Assembly (NCBI RefSeq): GCF_001685025.1
Contig: NZ_MAYU01000001.1
Location: 1-64,000, forward strand
From: Bacillus sp. FJAT-27225
Lineage (GTDB): Bacteria; Bacillota; Bacilli; Bacillales; Cytobacillaceae
Length of the DNA stretch: 64,000 nucleotides
Reading direction: 5' to 3'
A program made the position numbers and the translations under genes. Positions 53,577 through 61,762 of this stretch are shown piece by piece; positions within the stretch are counted from its first letter, which is position 1, and every line of letters starts with the position of its first letter. The notes under the pieces were generated by a model. The model was not told where the DNA came from and did not search any database. It saw only the letters and a list, made by a program, of their open reading frames with translations.

Positions 53577-53705
53577 GAAAGTATGCCTAATACAACTGCT
53601 ATCACAGAGAATAATAAGGCGATGGGGCTATATAAAGAACGGCCAAAGAAAAGTTCCTTCGAGGGCTTTCTGGTCGGAATTCCCAAACGAATAATAAAAT
53701 GTAGT
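53577..53705 (-). pseudogene. Truncated small membrane protein
   Basis: An open frame without a start encodes IRLGIPTRKPSKELFFGRSL followed by a membrane helix (YSPIALLFSVIAVVLGILSRY) and a stop. Its upstream end runs directly into a dispersed repeat copy, so the N-terminus was probably replaced. Its own terminator is retained 90 bases downstream. Confidence 0.5.
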
Positions 53706-53735
53706 TGAATTTCTTATTGAACAAAACGGGGGAGT
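53700..53735 (+). repeat. Dispersed repeat, right half only
   Basis: GTTGAATTTCTTATTGAAC and AAAACGGGGGAGTTTAGT are the second hairpin and right flank of the family. The first hairpin is missing. Confidence 0.55.
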
Positions 53736-53829
53736 TTAGTTTTGAAACACGACGGTAACTTTTAAACTAAACATTTGGTTATTTATGGTATTATTTTATA
53801 AAGGTTCGATTAAAGGGGAGAAGAGAAAT

Positions 53830-54030
53830 ATGAAAAGGTTTTTAAAAGGAGCATTGTTAATTATCGGATTAGTTATTATTGCAGGAACAGTTATTTTTGG
53901 AATATCAGTCGATCGTTCAGTTCCACAAGGAGTCGATTTGGGATTCGGAATTTTTTACTTAATTGCGTTTTTAGTGGGTGGCATATCTATTTTTTTAAGT
54001 ACAAGGATTGCCATTCGTCAAGATAATTAA
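53830..54030 (+). CDS. Small two-span membrane protein
   Basis: The 66-residue protein has two spans (FLKGALLIIGLVIIAGTVIF and LGFGIFYLIAFLVGGISIFL) separated by an acidic/polar loop. ATG 53830 follows GGGGAG. No family is named. The next gene is also a small membrane protein in the same direction, but 110 bases away. Confidence 0.6.
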   Translation: MKRFLKGALLIIGLVIIAGTVIFGISVDRSVPQGVDLGFGIFYLIAFLVGGISIFLSTRIAIRQDN

Positions 54031-54140
54031 ATCGATAATCATTCACTGCGGTCAATGTAGTTATGACTAACAGGTTCGTGCAACGAGTAGTTGAGGTAAA
54101 AGAGAAAATATTCTAATATTTTATGTGAAGAGGGGTATAA

Positions 54141-54422
54141 ATGAATACTATTAATAGTTGGATAGTCTTTATTTTTCTTGCTTTCATTACTGTTCTAATG
54201 GTCAACAAAGGAGTAGATTTATGGTCTCTTGGAACAAATGTGGATGGTGATGGCATTGGAGTATACTTTTTAGGATTAGAAATAAATGACCGAGTACCAG
54301 AAGCGAATATTCCTTCATATGCAATTGGTTTCTTTGTTGCAAGTTTTATTACTTTGTTCATTTCCCTTGCACTTATTGTAAAAACTTTTTTAAAGTTAAG
54401 AGGTAACACAACAGCAAGTTAA
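54141..54422 (+). CDS. Small two-span membrane protein
   Basis: The 93-residue protein has an N-terminal span (SWIVFIFLAFITVLMV) and a C-terminal span (IGFFVASFITLFISLALIV), with a 40-residue polar extracytoplasmic loop (DGDGIGVYFLGLEINDRVPE). The start is an ATG after GAAGAGGGG. No family is recognised. Confidence 0.65.
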   Translation: MNTINSWIVFIFLAFITVLMVNKGVDLWSLGTNVDGDGIGVYFLGLEINDRVPEANIPSYAIGFFVASFITLFISLALIVKTFLKLRGNTTAS

Positions 54423-54433
54423 GTAGTTATATA

Positions 54434-54518
54434 TTCAGCTAACGGGTGCGATGGTCCAGGAGGATTAAAGCACCTTTTTGTTGAATTCCTTATTAAACGA
54501 ACGGGGCAGGTTAGCTCA
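54434..54518 (+). repeat. Dispersed hairpin repeat copy
   Basis: The order is ATTCAGCTAACGGGTGCG, core GTCCAGGAGGATTAAAGCAC, T run, GTTGAATTCCTTATTAAACG and ACGGGGCAGGTTAG. Both hairpins are present. Confidence 0.8.
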
Positions 54519-54611
54519 AGAAGATTTGATTAGTTTTATTTATGGGAATAATAGGAGAAGCGTGTTTAGATATAGAAATACTTAACAGGTGACATAATTA
54601 AGGAGGATGGT

Positions 54612-54926
54612 ATGAGCAAATTTAGTCTATTTAACAAGTTTATGGTACAAGAAGGCGAAAAAGAAAAAATGGTTGATATTCTGTTGGAAGCGGGAGAATC
54701 AATGAAGAACCTGGATGAATGTGAAATATATCTTGTGAATATTTCTGAGAATGAGCCAAGTTCTGTTTATGTTTATGAAGTGTGGGCTAATGAAGATGCC
54801 CATCAAGCGTCACTAAGTCTCGAAGCTACCCAGACATTAATAAGTCGTGCGAAACCAATTATTACTGGTATGGAAAGAATCAGCACCTTAATAACAAAAG
54901 GTGGGAAGGGCATTTCATCTAATTAG
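54612..54926 (+). CDS. Antibiotic-biosynthesis-monooxygenase-domain protein
   Basis: The 104-residue dimeric alpha/beta-barrel protein has FSLFNKFMVQEGEKEKMVDILL as strand plus helix 1, then YVYEVWANEDAHQASLSL, where Glu-x-W and the following His are typical of ABM/YgiN-type quinol monooxygenases. It starts at an ATG after AAGGAGG. Activity cannot be deduced. Confidence 0.8.
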   Translation: MSKFSLFNKFMVQEGEKEKMVDILLEAGESMKNLDECEIYLVNISENEPSSVYVYEVWANEDAHQASLSLEATQTLISRAKPIITGMERISTLITKGGKGISSN

Positions 54927-55002
54927 AATTAAACTCCATAATATAGGACTGGCTGTCATGTGGCAACTTTTTTCTTATTCAAAGCAAAGGTTGTGAACAA
55001 AC

Positions 55003-55090
55003 GTACTTATATATACGGGTGGGTGCGATGATCCAGGAAGGATTACCGCACTTTTTTGTTGAACTCCTTATTGAACAAACGGGTTAGTGG
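55003..55090 (+). repeat. Dispersed hairpin repeat copy
   Basis: TACTTATATATACGGGTGGG is followed by GTGCGATGATCCAGGAAGG with the stem to CCGCAC, a T run, GTTGAACTCCTTATTGAAC and AAACGGGTTAGTGGAAGA. The family is very well preserved here. The remaining 54927-55422 holds no gene. Confidence 0.8.
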
Positions 55091-55422
55091 AAGAAGAATA
55101 TAGTTTTTAATTTGAGGATTTCCAAAGATACTGCATATTATTTATCCCCTAAACGCTACTTAATGCCGATAAACATAAAACGGAATATTCTGTGAATATA
55201 AGGTCAACCTATTTGTTTTAGAAAAATTTACAAGGCGGATGGCTTTGTTCAATCGAAACCTCATTTGGTACAGACTTAATCAATATACAGGCTTTCATGC
55301 AATTGTTTATAAATATAGATTCCATTTATGTAAGTGGCAAAGTTCTTTTATATGTAATTGATACAATGTAAATCTGATACTAGCAGTAATTTTGTAATAG
55401 TAAATATAAGGGGAATTTCAAG

Positions 55423-56337
55423 ATGAAAACAAATCAAAGTATTCATGATGCAATCGAAGTATCTATACGATTTCTTGAATCTAATGCAGAATTTGATATT
55501 GAACGTGGCGAAAACGGACGTAGGAAATGGAATGGGGCGTGGTGGCATATGGCTACTCTTTATGAAATGGGGGAGGTTAAACAAATTCCTGCTTCCGCTA
55601 TTGCCAGAGCAAAATATTTGCTTGAGGTTCAAACTTGGCCAACCTTCGTCATAAACGCCGATGATTATCCAACAAGTGAAGCCGATAGAATGAAGATGGA
55701 CTGTTGCCATTGTGAGCTTGCCGTATATTATATGGTTTTGATGGCATATGGCTGTGATTTGGATAAGGATCTACCTTGGATTCGAGAATGGTTCCTGAAG
55801 CATCAGCTGCCTGATGGAGGACTGAACTGTGAGCCTACAGCTTATACTCATTCTCATAAGAGCTCTTTTGTTTCAACACTACCTCCGCTTGAGGCTATCC
55901 TTTGGTATACAAACAGACCATTCACAGAGCAGGAATCCGTTTTCTTGGATGAAGGTGCACGTTACTTGATAGAACATAGTCTTGTATGTTCCAAAGAAAG
56001 TGGACACGTCGTCAATATGGAGTGGCTGAATCCTTGTTTTCCAAGGTTTTTTGAATATGATATCTTGCGGGGAATGTTTTTTTTGGTAGAGTGGTCACAG
56101 CGTAGGAACAAACCGCTCCCAGTCAGCCTACTAAATGAAGGGTTGCAAAGATTAAATAACCATATCGAAAAAGCAGGCTTGCGAATAGGCAGGCAAGTAT
56201 TCGATCCACTAGGTCCATGGGGAGGACTCACCTTTCCGCTATTAGAAGAAGTAGCTAGAATTGGCAACGTATCACCTTATCTAACCAAACAATTGGCTGC
56301 AATTATAAGGCAATTGGAGCATGCTACTAATGAGTGA
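55423..56337 (+). CDS. Terpene-cyclase/prenyltransferase-like alpha-toroid protein
   Basis: The 304-residue, helix-rich protein is of the squalene-cyclase-like toroid type. A QW-like Q-x-P-D-G-G motif is in KHQLPDGGLNCEPTAYTHSHKSS, and repeated helix pairs occur at EAILWYTNRPFTEQE and RGMFFLVEWSQRRNK. The catalytic D-x-D-D of squalene cyclases is absent. It starts at an ATG after AAGGGG. A broken relative lies at 9481. The function is unknown; substrate class cannot be fixed by the fold alone. Confidence 0.65.
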   Translation: MKTNQSIHDAIEVSIRFLESNAEFDIERGENGRRKWNGAWWHMATLYEMGEVKQIPASAIARAKYLLEVQTWPTFVINADDYPTSEADRMKMDCCHCELAVYYMVLMAYGCDLDKDLPWIREWFLKHQLPDGGLNCEPTAYTHSHKSSFVSTLPPLEAILWYTNRPFTEQESVFLDEGARYLIEHSLVCSKESGHVVNMEWLNPCFPRFFEYDILRGMFFLVEWSQRRNKPLPVSLLNEGLQRLNNHIEKAGLRIGRQVFDPLGPWGGLTFPLLEEVARIGNVSPYLTKQLAAIIRQLEHATNE

Positions 56338-56478
56338 AACTGTTAAAGCAATATACTGAGAGTGATCAAGTGCCAGCAAATGCTTGTAAAGTAAACAGCT
56401 GTATTTGGCACTCTTATTCAAGAAGAACCAAGGTGCCTATTTGAATCGCAAGTTTTTGATAGAGGGAGGCTAATGCTG

Positions 56479-57003
56479 ATGCAGCAAAGTAAACCCCAAG
56501 TTTCCTTAAGAACGGGGAATAGTAAAGATGCGGAAGCCCTTTTGGAACTTGAAAGGGAAGTTCTTTTAGAAAGCGAATTTATGATTTCGGTTATAGAAGA
56601 GTTCGAAGAAACCACTGCGCAAATGAGGAGCTGGTTCCAGAAAATCTTAGAGAATGATAGGGAAACTCTAATTGTAGCTGAAATGAAACAGAAAGTTGTC
56701 GGGTTTATTGTCTTTCGTTCCAAAAATACGAAAAGACTTTCTCATACGGGTTCCTTTTCTGCAATGGTTAAGAAAGAATACAGGAACCAGGGCATTGGCA
56801 AACTGCTAATTAAAGAACTGTTAAACTGGGCGGAGCAAAACCCCTTGATTGAAAAAGTAAGCTTAGGTGTATTATCAACAAATCAACGGGCGATTTCACT
56901 TTACAAAAGTATGGGATTTGTTGAGGAAGGGCGAAAAATAAAAGAAGTAAAGTTTAATGAGGAATTTTATGCCGATGACATTCTTATGTATAAAGAGGTT
57001 TGA
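56479..57003 (+). CDS. GNAT-family N-acetyltransferase
   Basis: The 174-residue GNAT protein has the strand-4 loop FSAMVKKEYRNQGIGKLLIKELL (R-N-Q-G-I-G-K) and ISLYKSMGFVEEGRKIKE as motif B. This layout is close to PaiA/YesJ-type and ribosomal-type acetylators. ATG 56479 is nine bases after GGAGG; ATG 56473 is only three bases away. The substrate is unknown. Confidence 0.85.
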   Translation: MQQSKPQVSLRTGNSKDAEALLELEREVLLESEFMISVIEEFEETTAQMRSWFQKILENDRETLIVAEMKQKVVGFIVFRSKNTKRLSHTGSFSAMVKKEYRNQGIGKLLIKELLNWAEQNPLIEKVSLGVLSTNQRAISLYKSMGFVEEGRKIKEVKFNEEFYADDILMYKEV

Positions 57004-57301
57004 CCCATTTATGTTAATTGAGGAGGTAGTATAGTTTATTTCATAAGAATTAATTGAACAATAGGGAAGAAAAAGGACAAAAGAATCTATTCATAAAGAA
57101 AGTGTGCGATTTACATATAAACCTAAGACATGGTTGATTTAAAAAGTATTTTTATAACAGCCTGTTGATTCAGATAGGATTATACTCTGTTTCGTTTCTT
57201 TCTTGATTACATAAAACCCCGGATCGGCCTTTTGTTGAATTTGTAATGTCTAAACGATCTATCATGTTAAAAAGAAAAATGATTATATGGGAGGGGTTTT
57301 G

Positions 57302-57700
57302 TTGTTTTTTGAAATGACGTATCAAATTCGCGTTACTGATATTACTGAAGGTCAAAAATGGTATCAATCATTCTTGAAAAAGGCACCAGATTTTATTCCG
57401 CATGATGGCTTTGTGGAATGGGAGGTGGTACCTGGATGCTGGTTACAGGTAGCTGAAGGAACACCTTCCTCAGGCAGCGGACCTCTTCGCTTGGCTGTAA
57501 AAGATGTAGAAGCGGAAAAGTCAAGGCTGGGTCGTGATTTAAAGGTTGAGGATTTTAAAGTATTCTCCCGCGAGGAAGTCCCAGTAAAGTGGTGCACTTT
57601 TTCTGATCCTTGGGGAAATCGAATTGGTTTATTCGAATACATAGATAAGAAGGAAGAAAATAAAAGAATTGAAACCATTCTAGGTAAAATAGAGGTTTAA
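57302..57700 (+). CDS. VOC-family protein
   Basis: The protein is about 132 residues with MTYQIRVTDITEGQKWYQSFL at the start and WCTFSDPWGNRIGLFEYI at the C-terminal metal-ligand strand, as in glyoxalase-like proteins. It starts with TTG behind GGGAGGGG (57302; a TTG at 57299 is equally possible). It has no regulator or partner. Confidence 0.7.
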   Translation: MFFEMTYQIRVTDITEGQKWYQSFLKKAPDFIPHDGFVEWEVVPGCWLQVAEGTPSSGSGPLRLAVKDVEAEKSRLGRDLKVEDFKVFSREEVPVKWCTFSDPWGNRIGLFEYIDKKEENKRIETILGKIEV

Positions 57701-57766
57701 CATTCAAATCCTTTGAGTGTATAAACCGAACTGCTTGGACGATTCCACTAAAAGGGGGAGAGTTTT

Positions 57767-57958
57767 TTGAAAAAATTCATTCTCTATTGGAGGATATTTG
57801 TCATTGTGGCGTTAGTGGTACTTTTCTTGACGAATGTCATAAGCCAATTCACATTCCTATCGTTTCTTTCAGGAATTATCATCTTTTATGGAATTCCTTG
57901 GTTATATACTAGTCTGTTTTCGCAAACTTTGTTGCTAATAGAAGAGATAAAGGTTTAG
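57767..57958 (+). CDS. Small two-span membrane protein
   Basis: The 63-residue protein is almost entirely hydrophobic (two spans, IFVIVALVVLFLTNVI and FLSFLSGIIIFYGIPW) with a short acidic C-terminus. TTG 57767 lies behind AAGGGGGAGAG. No family is known. Confidence 0.55.
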   Translation: MKKFILYWRIFVIVALVVLFLTNVISQFTFLSFLSGIIIFYGIPWLYTSLFSQTLLLIEEIKV

Positions 57959-57964
57959 TATTCA

Positions 57965-58156
57965 GTTGATTGGAGCAGAAGGTGCGAGCTCGTTCGAAAA
58001 TGCAAAAAACGCATTTTCTCCTGCGGTGCTTTTTCAGAGAAGATTATTCAACGTCCTGCGGGACAAGCGGGCCAGTGAGACCCCGCAGTCGCTTTAGCGA
58101 CGAGGAGGCTCACCGCCTGCCCCGCGGAAAGCGAGAATCCTGGAGCGGAAATCAAC
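57965..58156. repeat. GC-rich dispersed Bacillaceae-type repeat with inverted ends
   Basis: It begins GTTGATTGGAGC and ends GGAGCGGAAATCAAC, so GTTGATT/AATCAAC form inverted ends. The interior is strikingly GC-rich with strong pairing (CTGCGGG/CCCGCAG, GTCGC/GCGAC, GTGAG/CTCAC). GAAAATGC/GCATTTTC forms a separate hairpin near the left end. From memory near-identical elements recur in many Bacillaceae. An open frame across it is spurious. Confidence 0.7.
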
Positions 58157-58253
58157 TACTACAAAAAACAACAATACTTAAGAAAACAGCCATATGCTAA
58201 GATATAACTAAAAAATAGCATTTTAAATTGTGAAGAAATGCAGGTAACGTAAT

Positions 58254-58320
58254 GGTGCTGGGTCCAAGAAGGATTCAGCACTTTTTTGTTGAAATCCTAA
58301 TTGAACAATAAGAGAACGGG
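58254..58320 (+). repeat. Dispersed hairpin repeat copy
   Basis: GGTGCTGGGTCCAAGAAGG with the pairing CAGCAC arm, a T run, GTTGAAATCCTAATTGAAC and AATAAGAGAACGGG. The stem is GTGCTG/CAGCAC, different from GTGCG/CGCAC of other copies but still complementary. Confidence 0.75.
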
Positions 58321-58394
58321 AAAGAGTTTGTGCAACAATTGGGATTTCATCATATGGTTATTAATGCACCTCTAATAAAGAAGGAGGAATATAT

Positions 58395-58783
58395 ATGCTG
58401 TTTATGCTGATTGTCAAAGCCTCGGAAAATTCAGAAGCTGGAAATCTCCCAAGCTCTGAGCTTATTGAAGCCATGACGAGGTACAATGAGGAATTAGTTG
58501 AGGCTGCGTGCGGGTTATGGCAAAAGGGCTTCATCCAAGTTCAAATGGGATTCGCATTTCGTTTCCGAAACCAGAGGAAAAGCCCGTGGTTACCCATGGC
58601 CCATTTACGGAATCGGATGAATTGATTGCCGGGTTCATTCTAATTGATGTGAAGTCGAGGGAAGATGCCATCGAGTGGGCCATGCGAATGCCGGACCCGC
58701 AAGGACATGGGGAAGGTCAAATAGAATTGCGTCAAGTATTTGACGTGCCAGAGCTTACGGAGGATAAGAAAAAGGATGGGTGA
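58395..58783 (+). pseudogene. YciI-domain protein, frameshifted
   Basis: The 5' part (ATG 58395, LFMLIVKASENSEAG to YNEELVEA) and the 3' part (VMAKGLHPSSNG, THGPFTESDELIAGF, IELRQVFDVPE) belong to one YciI/DGPF-type protein of about 129 residues. They are split by one lost base near 58508. YciI proteins have a ferredoxin-like fold with unknown, possibly hydrolytic, activity. The APH-like gene begins at its end. Confidence 0.75.
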
Positions 58784-58791
58784 GTTATTTA

Positions 58792-59700
58792 ATGATTATT
58801 AATACAGATTTAGTATCAAAATTAATAAACGAACAGTATCCAGAATGGTCTGATTTAAATATTACGCCCGTCAAAAATGGTGGAAATGATAATAGAACTT
58901 TTCATCTTGGCGAATATATGAGTGTTAGGTTACCAAGTGCAGCAGGTTATGCACCACAAGTTGAAAAAGAACAAAAATGGCTTCCGATTTTAGCTGAAAA
59001 ACTTTCATTACCAATTCCGATTCCAATAGCGAAAGGCAATCCGAACGAAGAATATCCCTGGTCCTGGTCCATTTATAAGTGGCTTGAGGGCGAACCCCTT
59101 TCTTATAACATTATCGACAACCTTAATGATGTTGCAAAAGACTTGGCAGTATTTTTAAAAGAATTACAATCCATCGATTCCAGCGAGGGACCCTTAGCTG
59201 GTGAGCATAATTTTTATAGAGGTGGTTCATTATTTGTTTACAATGAAGAATCCCATAATGCTATTGAGAACAACAAGGGGGATTTTAATAAGGATTTGTT
59301 GATTAAAATATGGCAGTTAGCTTTAGATTCTGAATGGCAACAAAAGCCTGTCTGGATACACGGTGATATAGCACCTGGGAATTTGCTAGTTAAAGATGGA
59401 AAGCTCTTTGCTGTTATTGATTTTGGCATTCTGGGAGTAGGCGACCCTTCTTGCGATGCAGCAATGGCTTGGACTTTCTTTGATGATGAGAGTAGAAAAG
59501 TGTTTAAGAATGAACTAAATTTAGACGAGGGAACCTGGAATAGGGCACGAGGATGGGCTCTATGGAAGGCGTTGATAACGTATGATGCTCAAAAAAACAC
59601 TGATAAAGTAAAAGCAAAAGAAGCATTTAAAACTATTCAGATAATAGAAGAAGAATACCTAGAGACTATAGAAGAAGCTATTAACCGGGGAAGCATTTGA
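58792..59700 (+). CDS. Aminoglycoside-phosphotransferase-family kinase
   Basis: The 302-residue kinase of the APH fold has the catalytic loop WIHGDIAPGNLLVKDG (His, Asp, Asn) and the metal-binding VIDFGILGVGDPSCDAAMAW with the D-F-G-like triad. The N-lobe shows NGGNDNRTFHLGEYMSVRLP. The ATG at 58792 lies seven bases after GGTGAG; a GTG at 58780 would overlap the YciI stop. It resembles Bacillus proteins annotated as hygromycin/macrolide phosphotransferase-like; whether it confers resistance cannot be said. Confidence 0.85.
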   Translation: MIINTDLVSKLINEQYPEWSDLNITPVKNGGNDNRTFHLGEYMSVRLPSAAGYAPQVEKEQKWLPILAEKLSLPIPIPIAKGNPNEEYPWSWSIYKWLEGEPLSYNIIDNLNDVAKDLAVFLKELQSIDSSEGPLAGEHNFYRGGSLFVYNEESHNAIENNKGDFNKDLLIKIWQLALDSEWQQKPVWIHGDIAPGNLLVKDGKLFAVIDFGILGVGDPSCDAAMAWTFFDDESRKVFKNELNLDEGTWNRARGWALWKALITYDAQKNTDKVKAKEAFKTIQIIEEEYLETIEEAINRGSI

Positions 59701-59724
59701 ATAGACTGGAATTAGAGTGAATTA

Positions 59725-59753
59725 GAGGAGTTGCATTAGGCACTCCTTTTTCT
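59725..59753 (+). terminator. Terminator of the APH-like gene
   Basis: AGGAGT pairs with ACTCCT over a 10-nt loop, followed by TTTTTC. Confidence 0.75.
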
Positions 59754-59914
59754 TATGGAACAAACAGGTACAATTCTTCTAAAACAGTAAGGGAAAACAT
59801 TTAATTTTAAAGGTTTTAGAGATATACTCAGTAATTCTCCTTACTTTTAAGAGCCCTAAGGATATGCAACGTTTTACAAAACTAAACAAAAGTTTTAATA
59901 AAATGATTAATTAT

Positions 59915-59943
59915 TTGACAAAAAATTCTTTACATTGTAAATA
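59915..59943 (+). promoter_or_regulatory. Sigma-A-type promoter of the GntR/opine-dehydrogenase operon
   Basis: TTGACA (59915-59920), a 17-base spacer and TAAATA (59938-59943) form a near-consensus promoter. The start point would be near 59950. This lies inside a longer frame that could extend the regulator upstream, so it supports the shorter start at 59999. Confidence 0.75.
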
Positions 59944-59955
59944 TTCTGAATTAGT

Positions 59956-59967
59956 ATTGTATACAAT
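59956..59967. promoter_or_regulatory. GntR/FCD-type operator
   Basis: ATTGTATACAAT is a perfect 12-bp palindrome containing GTATAC, fitting the FadR-subfamily pattern of a GT half and an AC half around a short centre. It lies just downstream of the -10 box, where binding would block initiation. Confidence 0.65.
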
Positions 59968-59998
59968 TATTCAATTATACAGGAAGGAGGGAAAAAGG

Positions 59999-60676
59999 GT
60001 GCTTACGGAAAAAAAGATAGCTAGAATCTCTGCAAAAGATATTGCTTATACCGAGTTAAAAAAAAGAATCATAAATTGTTCGTTTAAACCAGGTCAACCT
60101 ATTATAGAGGATGAATTAGCAAGTCAATTGGAGATTAGCCGAACTCCTCTAAGAGAGGCGCTGCAGAGGTTGGAGTTAGAGGAATTTGTTGTCCGGCAAT
60201 CTAATGGACGATTGAAAATCGCACCAGTATCAATACAAGAAGTAAAAGAATTATTTTTAGTTCGTAGTATGTTAGAAAGAGTTGTGATTGTAAACGCAAT
60301 TGAGAAGATTACAGAGCAAGAAATAATGCATCTTTCCTATTTAGTCACAATGCTAAAGAAAACATCGAGAGAAGGAAACCATGAAGATGTTAACCCTTTC
60401 GGCAGTCAATTCCACACTTTTCTATATAACCTTTGCGACAACAAAACCGTTGTTAAAATTTTGTACCAGCTCCATGATCGTATCACTAGATATAAAAGAT
60501 TAGCCCATTTTATTGATACCAAAAAAACATCAGATGAGCATGAAATTATTCTTGATTACATCATTAAAAAAGATAAAGAAAAAGCTGAATTAATAATAAA
60601 AAGACATGTTTTGGATTCGAAGGAGCAAGCCTTAAAAATTGTAAAAGTGTATGAAGATGCTATTAAAAATGTGTAG
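59999..60676 (+). CDS. GntR-family (FCD/FadR subfamily) regulator
   Basis: The 225-residue regulator has the winged HTH IAYTELKKRIINCSFKPGQPIIEDELASQLEISRTPLREALQRLELE (about 13-60), with the conserved SRTPLREAL recognition helix. An FCD ligand domain carries SQFHTFLYNLCDN and the metal-binding histidines in DEHEIILDYIIKKDKEKAELIIKRH. The GTG at 59999 lies eight bases after AAGGAGG. It heads an operon in which the dehydrogenase starts 15 bases after it. FCD regulators usually sense organic acids, fitting control by an opine, keto acid or amino acid. Confidence 0.9.
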   Translation: MLTEKKIARISAKDIAYTELKKRIINCSFKPGQPIIEDELASQLEISRTPLREALQRLELEEFVVRQSNGRLKIAPVSIQEVKELFLVRSMLERVVIVNAIEKITEQEIMHLSYLVTMLKKTSREGNHEDVNPFGSQFHTFLYNLCDNKTVVKILYQLHDRITRYKRLAHFIDTKKTSDEHEIILDYIIKKDKEKAELIIKRHVLDSKEQALKIVKVYEDAIKNV

Positions 60677-60691
60677 GCTAGGGGGGATTAT

Positions 60692-61744
60692 ATGTCTTAT
60701 GCAGTAATTGGAGCTGGTAACACAGGACAAGCAATCACAAGCTACCTCTCTCTAAATGGAAAGAAGGTAAAACTATACAGTCGAAGTCCTTTAAAAGCGG
60801 AAAAGCTAACACAGCAAGGCCTTAATCTTAAGGGGATGTACTCTGCTAAGGTTTCTATTGAAGCTTCTGCCAATATTGATGAGGTTATCGAGGATGCAGA
60901 ATTTATTATTGTCACAACTACTTCTTCGGGGCACAAACCAATCTTTAGACAACTCAAACCATTCTTAAAAAATAATCAGACAATTGTCATCTTCCCAGGT
61001 TATTGGGGGGCAGCGGAATGTAAAGAAGTTCTTGGTTCTGTCATGGAAGAAAGAAGTATTACGATTGCAGAAACGAGTGCAATGCCATTTGTTAGTAAAG
61101 CTGATAATGAGGGATCAGTTTATATCAATAAAATTAAGAATAATGTTCAAGTCAGCTCTATCCCTACGTCAAAGAATCGTTCCATATCGACATCATTGTT
61201 AGAAGCATTTCCACAATTAATACCAGCCAATAATATTTTTGAAACTTCATTGAACAATACAAACGTTGTTATACATACCCCAATTACGTTATTTAATGCC
61301 AGCAGGATTGATGCTTCGGAGGAGTTTAAATTTTATACAAATGGTGTTTCTCCTTTAACAGTATCCTATGTTGAAAAACTTGATGAGGAAAGGAGAAGAC
61401 TAGCAGACTTGCTTTTAGTAGAAACAAAAGATGTTTTATCCTTGTTAAATGAGTTTTATGAAACAGACTATTCCACCCTTTATGAAGCTTTACCGGGATT
61501 ATTTCCAGAAGCAAGCGCACCAGCTACTTTAGATCACAGGTATATGACTGAAGATATTCCTTTTGGCCTTGTTCCTATATCTGAACTAGGAAGAAAAATG
61601 GGGATAGAAACCCCTTATACAGATTCAATCATTCATACAGCCTCATTACTTATGAATAAAGATTTCAGGAAAGAAGGAGTCAATTTTGAAGGCCTAACGA
61701 AAGAAGATATAGTTAGTTTAAGAGGGCTTACACAAGTTATTTAA
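60692..61744 (+). CDS. Opine (octopine/nopaline-type) dehydrogenase family protein
   Basis: The 350-residue protein has an N-terminal Rossmann domain (VIGAGNTGQA, residues 5-14, NAD(P) binding). Its C-terminal helical domain is of the octopine-dehydrogenase type, with NNTNVVIHTPITLFNASRID giving the conserved N-x-x-x-x-H pair, then YVEKLDEERRRLADLL. These enzymes join an amino acid to a keto acid with NAD(P)H, or split the product by the reverse reaction. The length equals that of nopaline/octopine synthases and is shorter than CntM/Odh of metallophore systems. The ATG follows GGGGGG. It is preceded by GntR and followed after 18 bases by transporter genes. Direction, synthesis or catabolism, is undecided. 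Confidence 0.85.
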   Translation: MSYAVIGAGNTGQAITSYLSLNGKKVKLYSRSPLKAEKLTQQGLNLKGMYSAKVSIEASANIDEVIEDAEFIIVTTTSSGHKPIFRQLKPFLKNNQTIVIFPGYWGAAECKEVLGSVMEERSITIAETSAMPFVSKADNEGSVYINKIKNNVQVSSIPTSKNRSISTSLLEAFPQLIPANNIFETSLNNTNVVIHTPITLFNASRIDASEEFKFYTNGVSPLTVSYVEKLDEERRRLADLLLVETKDVLSLLNEFYETDYSTLYEALPGLFPEASAPATLDHRYMTEDIPFGLVPISELGRKMGIETPYTDSIIHTASLLMNKDFRKEGVNFEGLTKEDIVSLRGLTQVI

Positions 61745-61762
61745 AAAATAGGAGGTAAGGAA

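Noticed and set aside
57970-58200. 76-codon open frame inside the GC-rich repeat
   Set aside because: It coincides with a repeat of high GC and strong secondary structure; the amino-acid sequence (many Arg/Ser) is not protein-like and no ribosome binding site precedes it.
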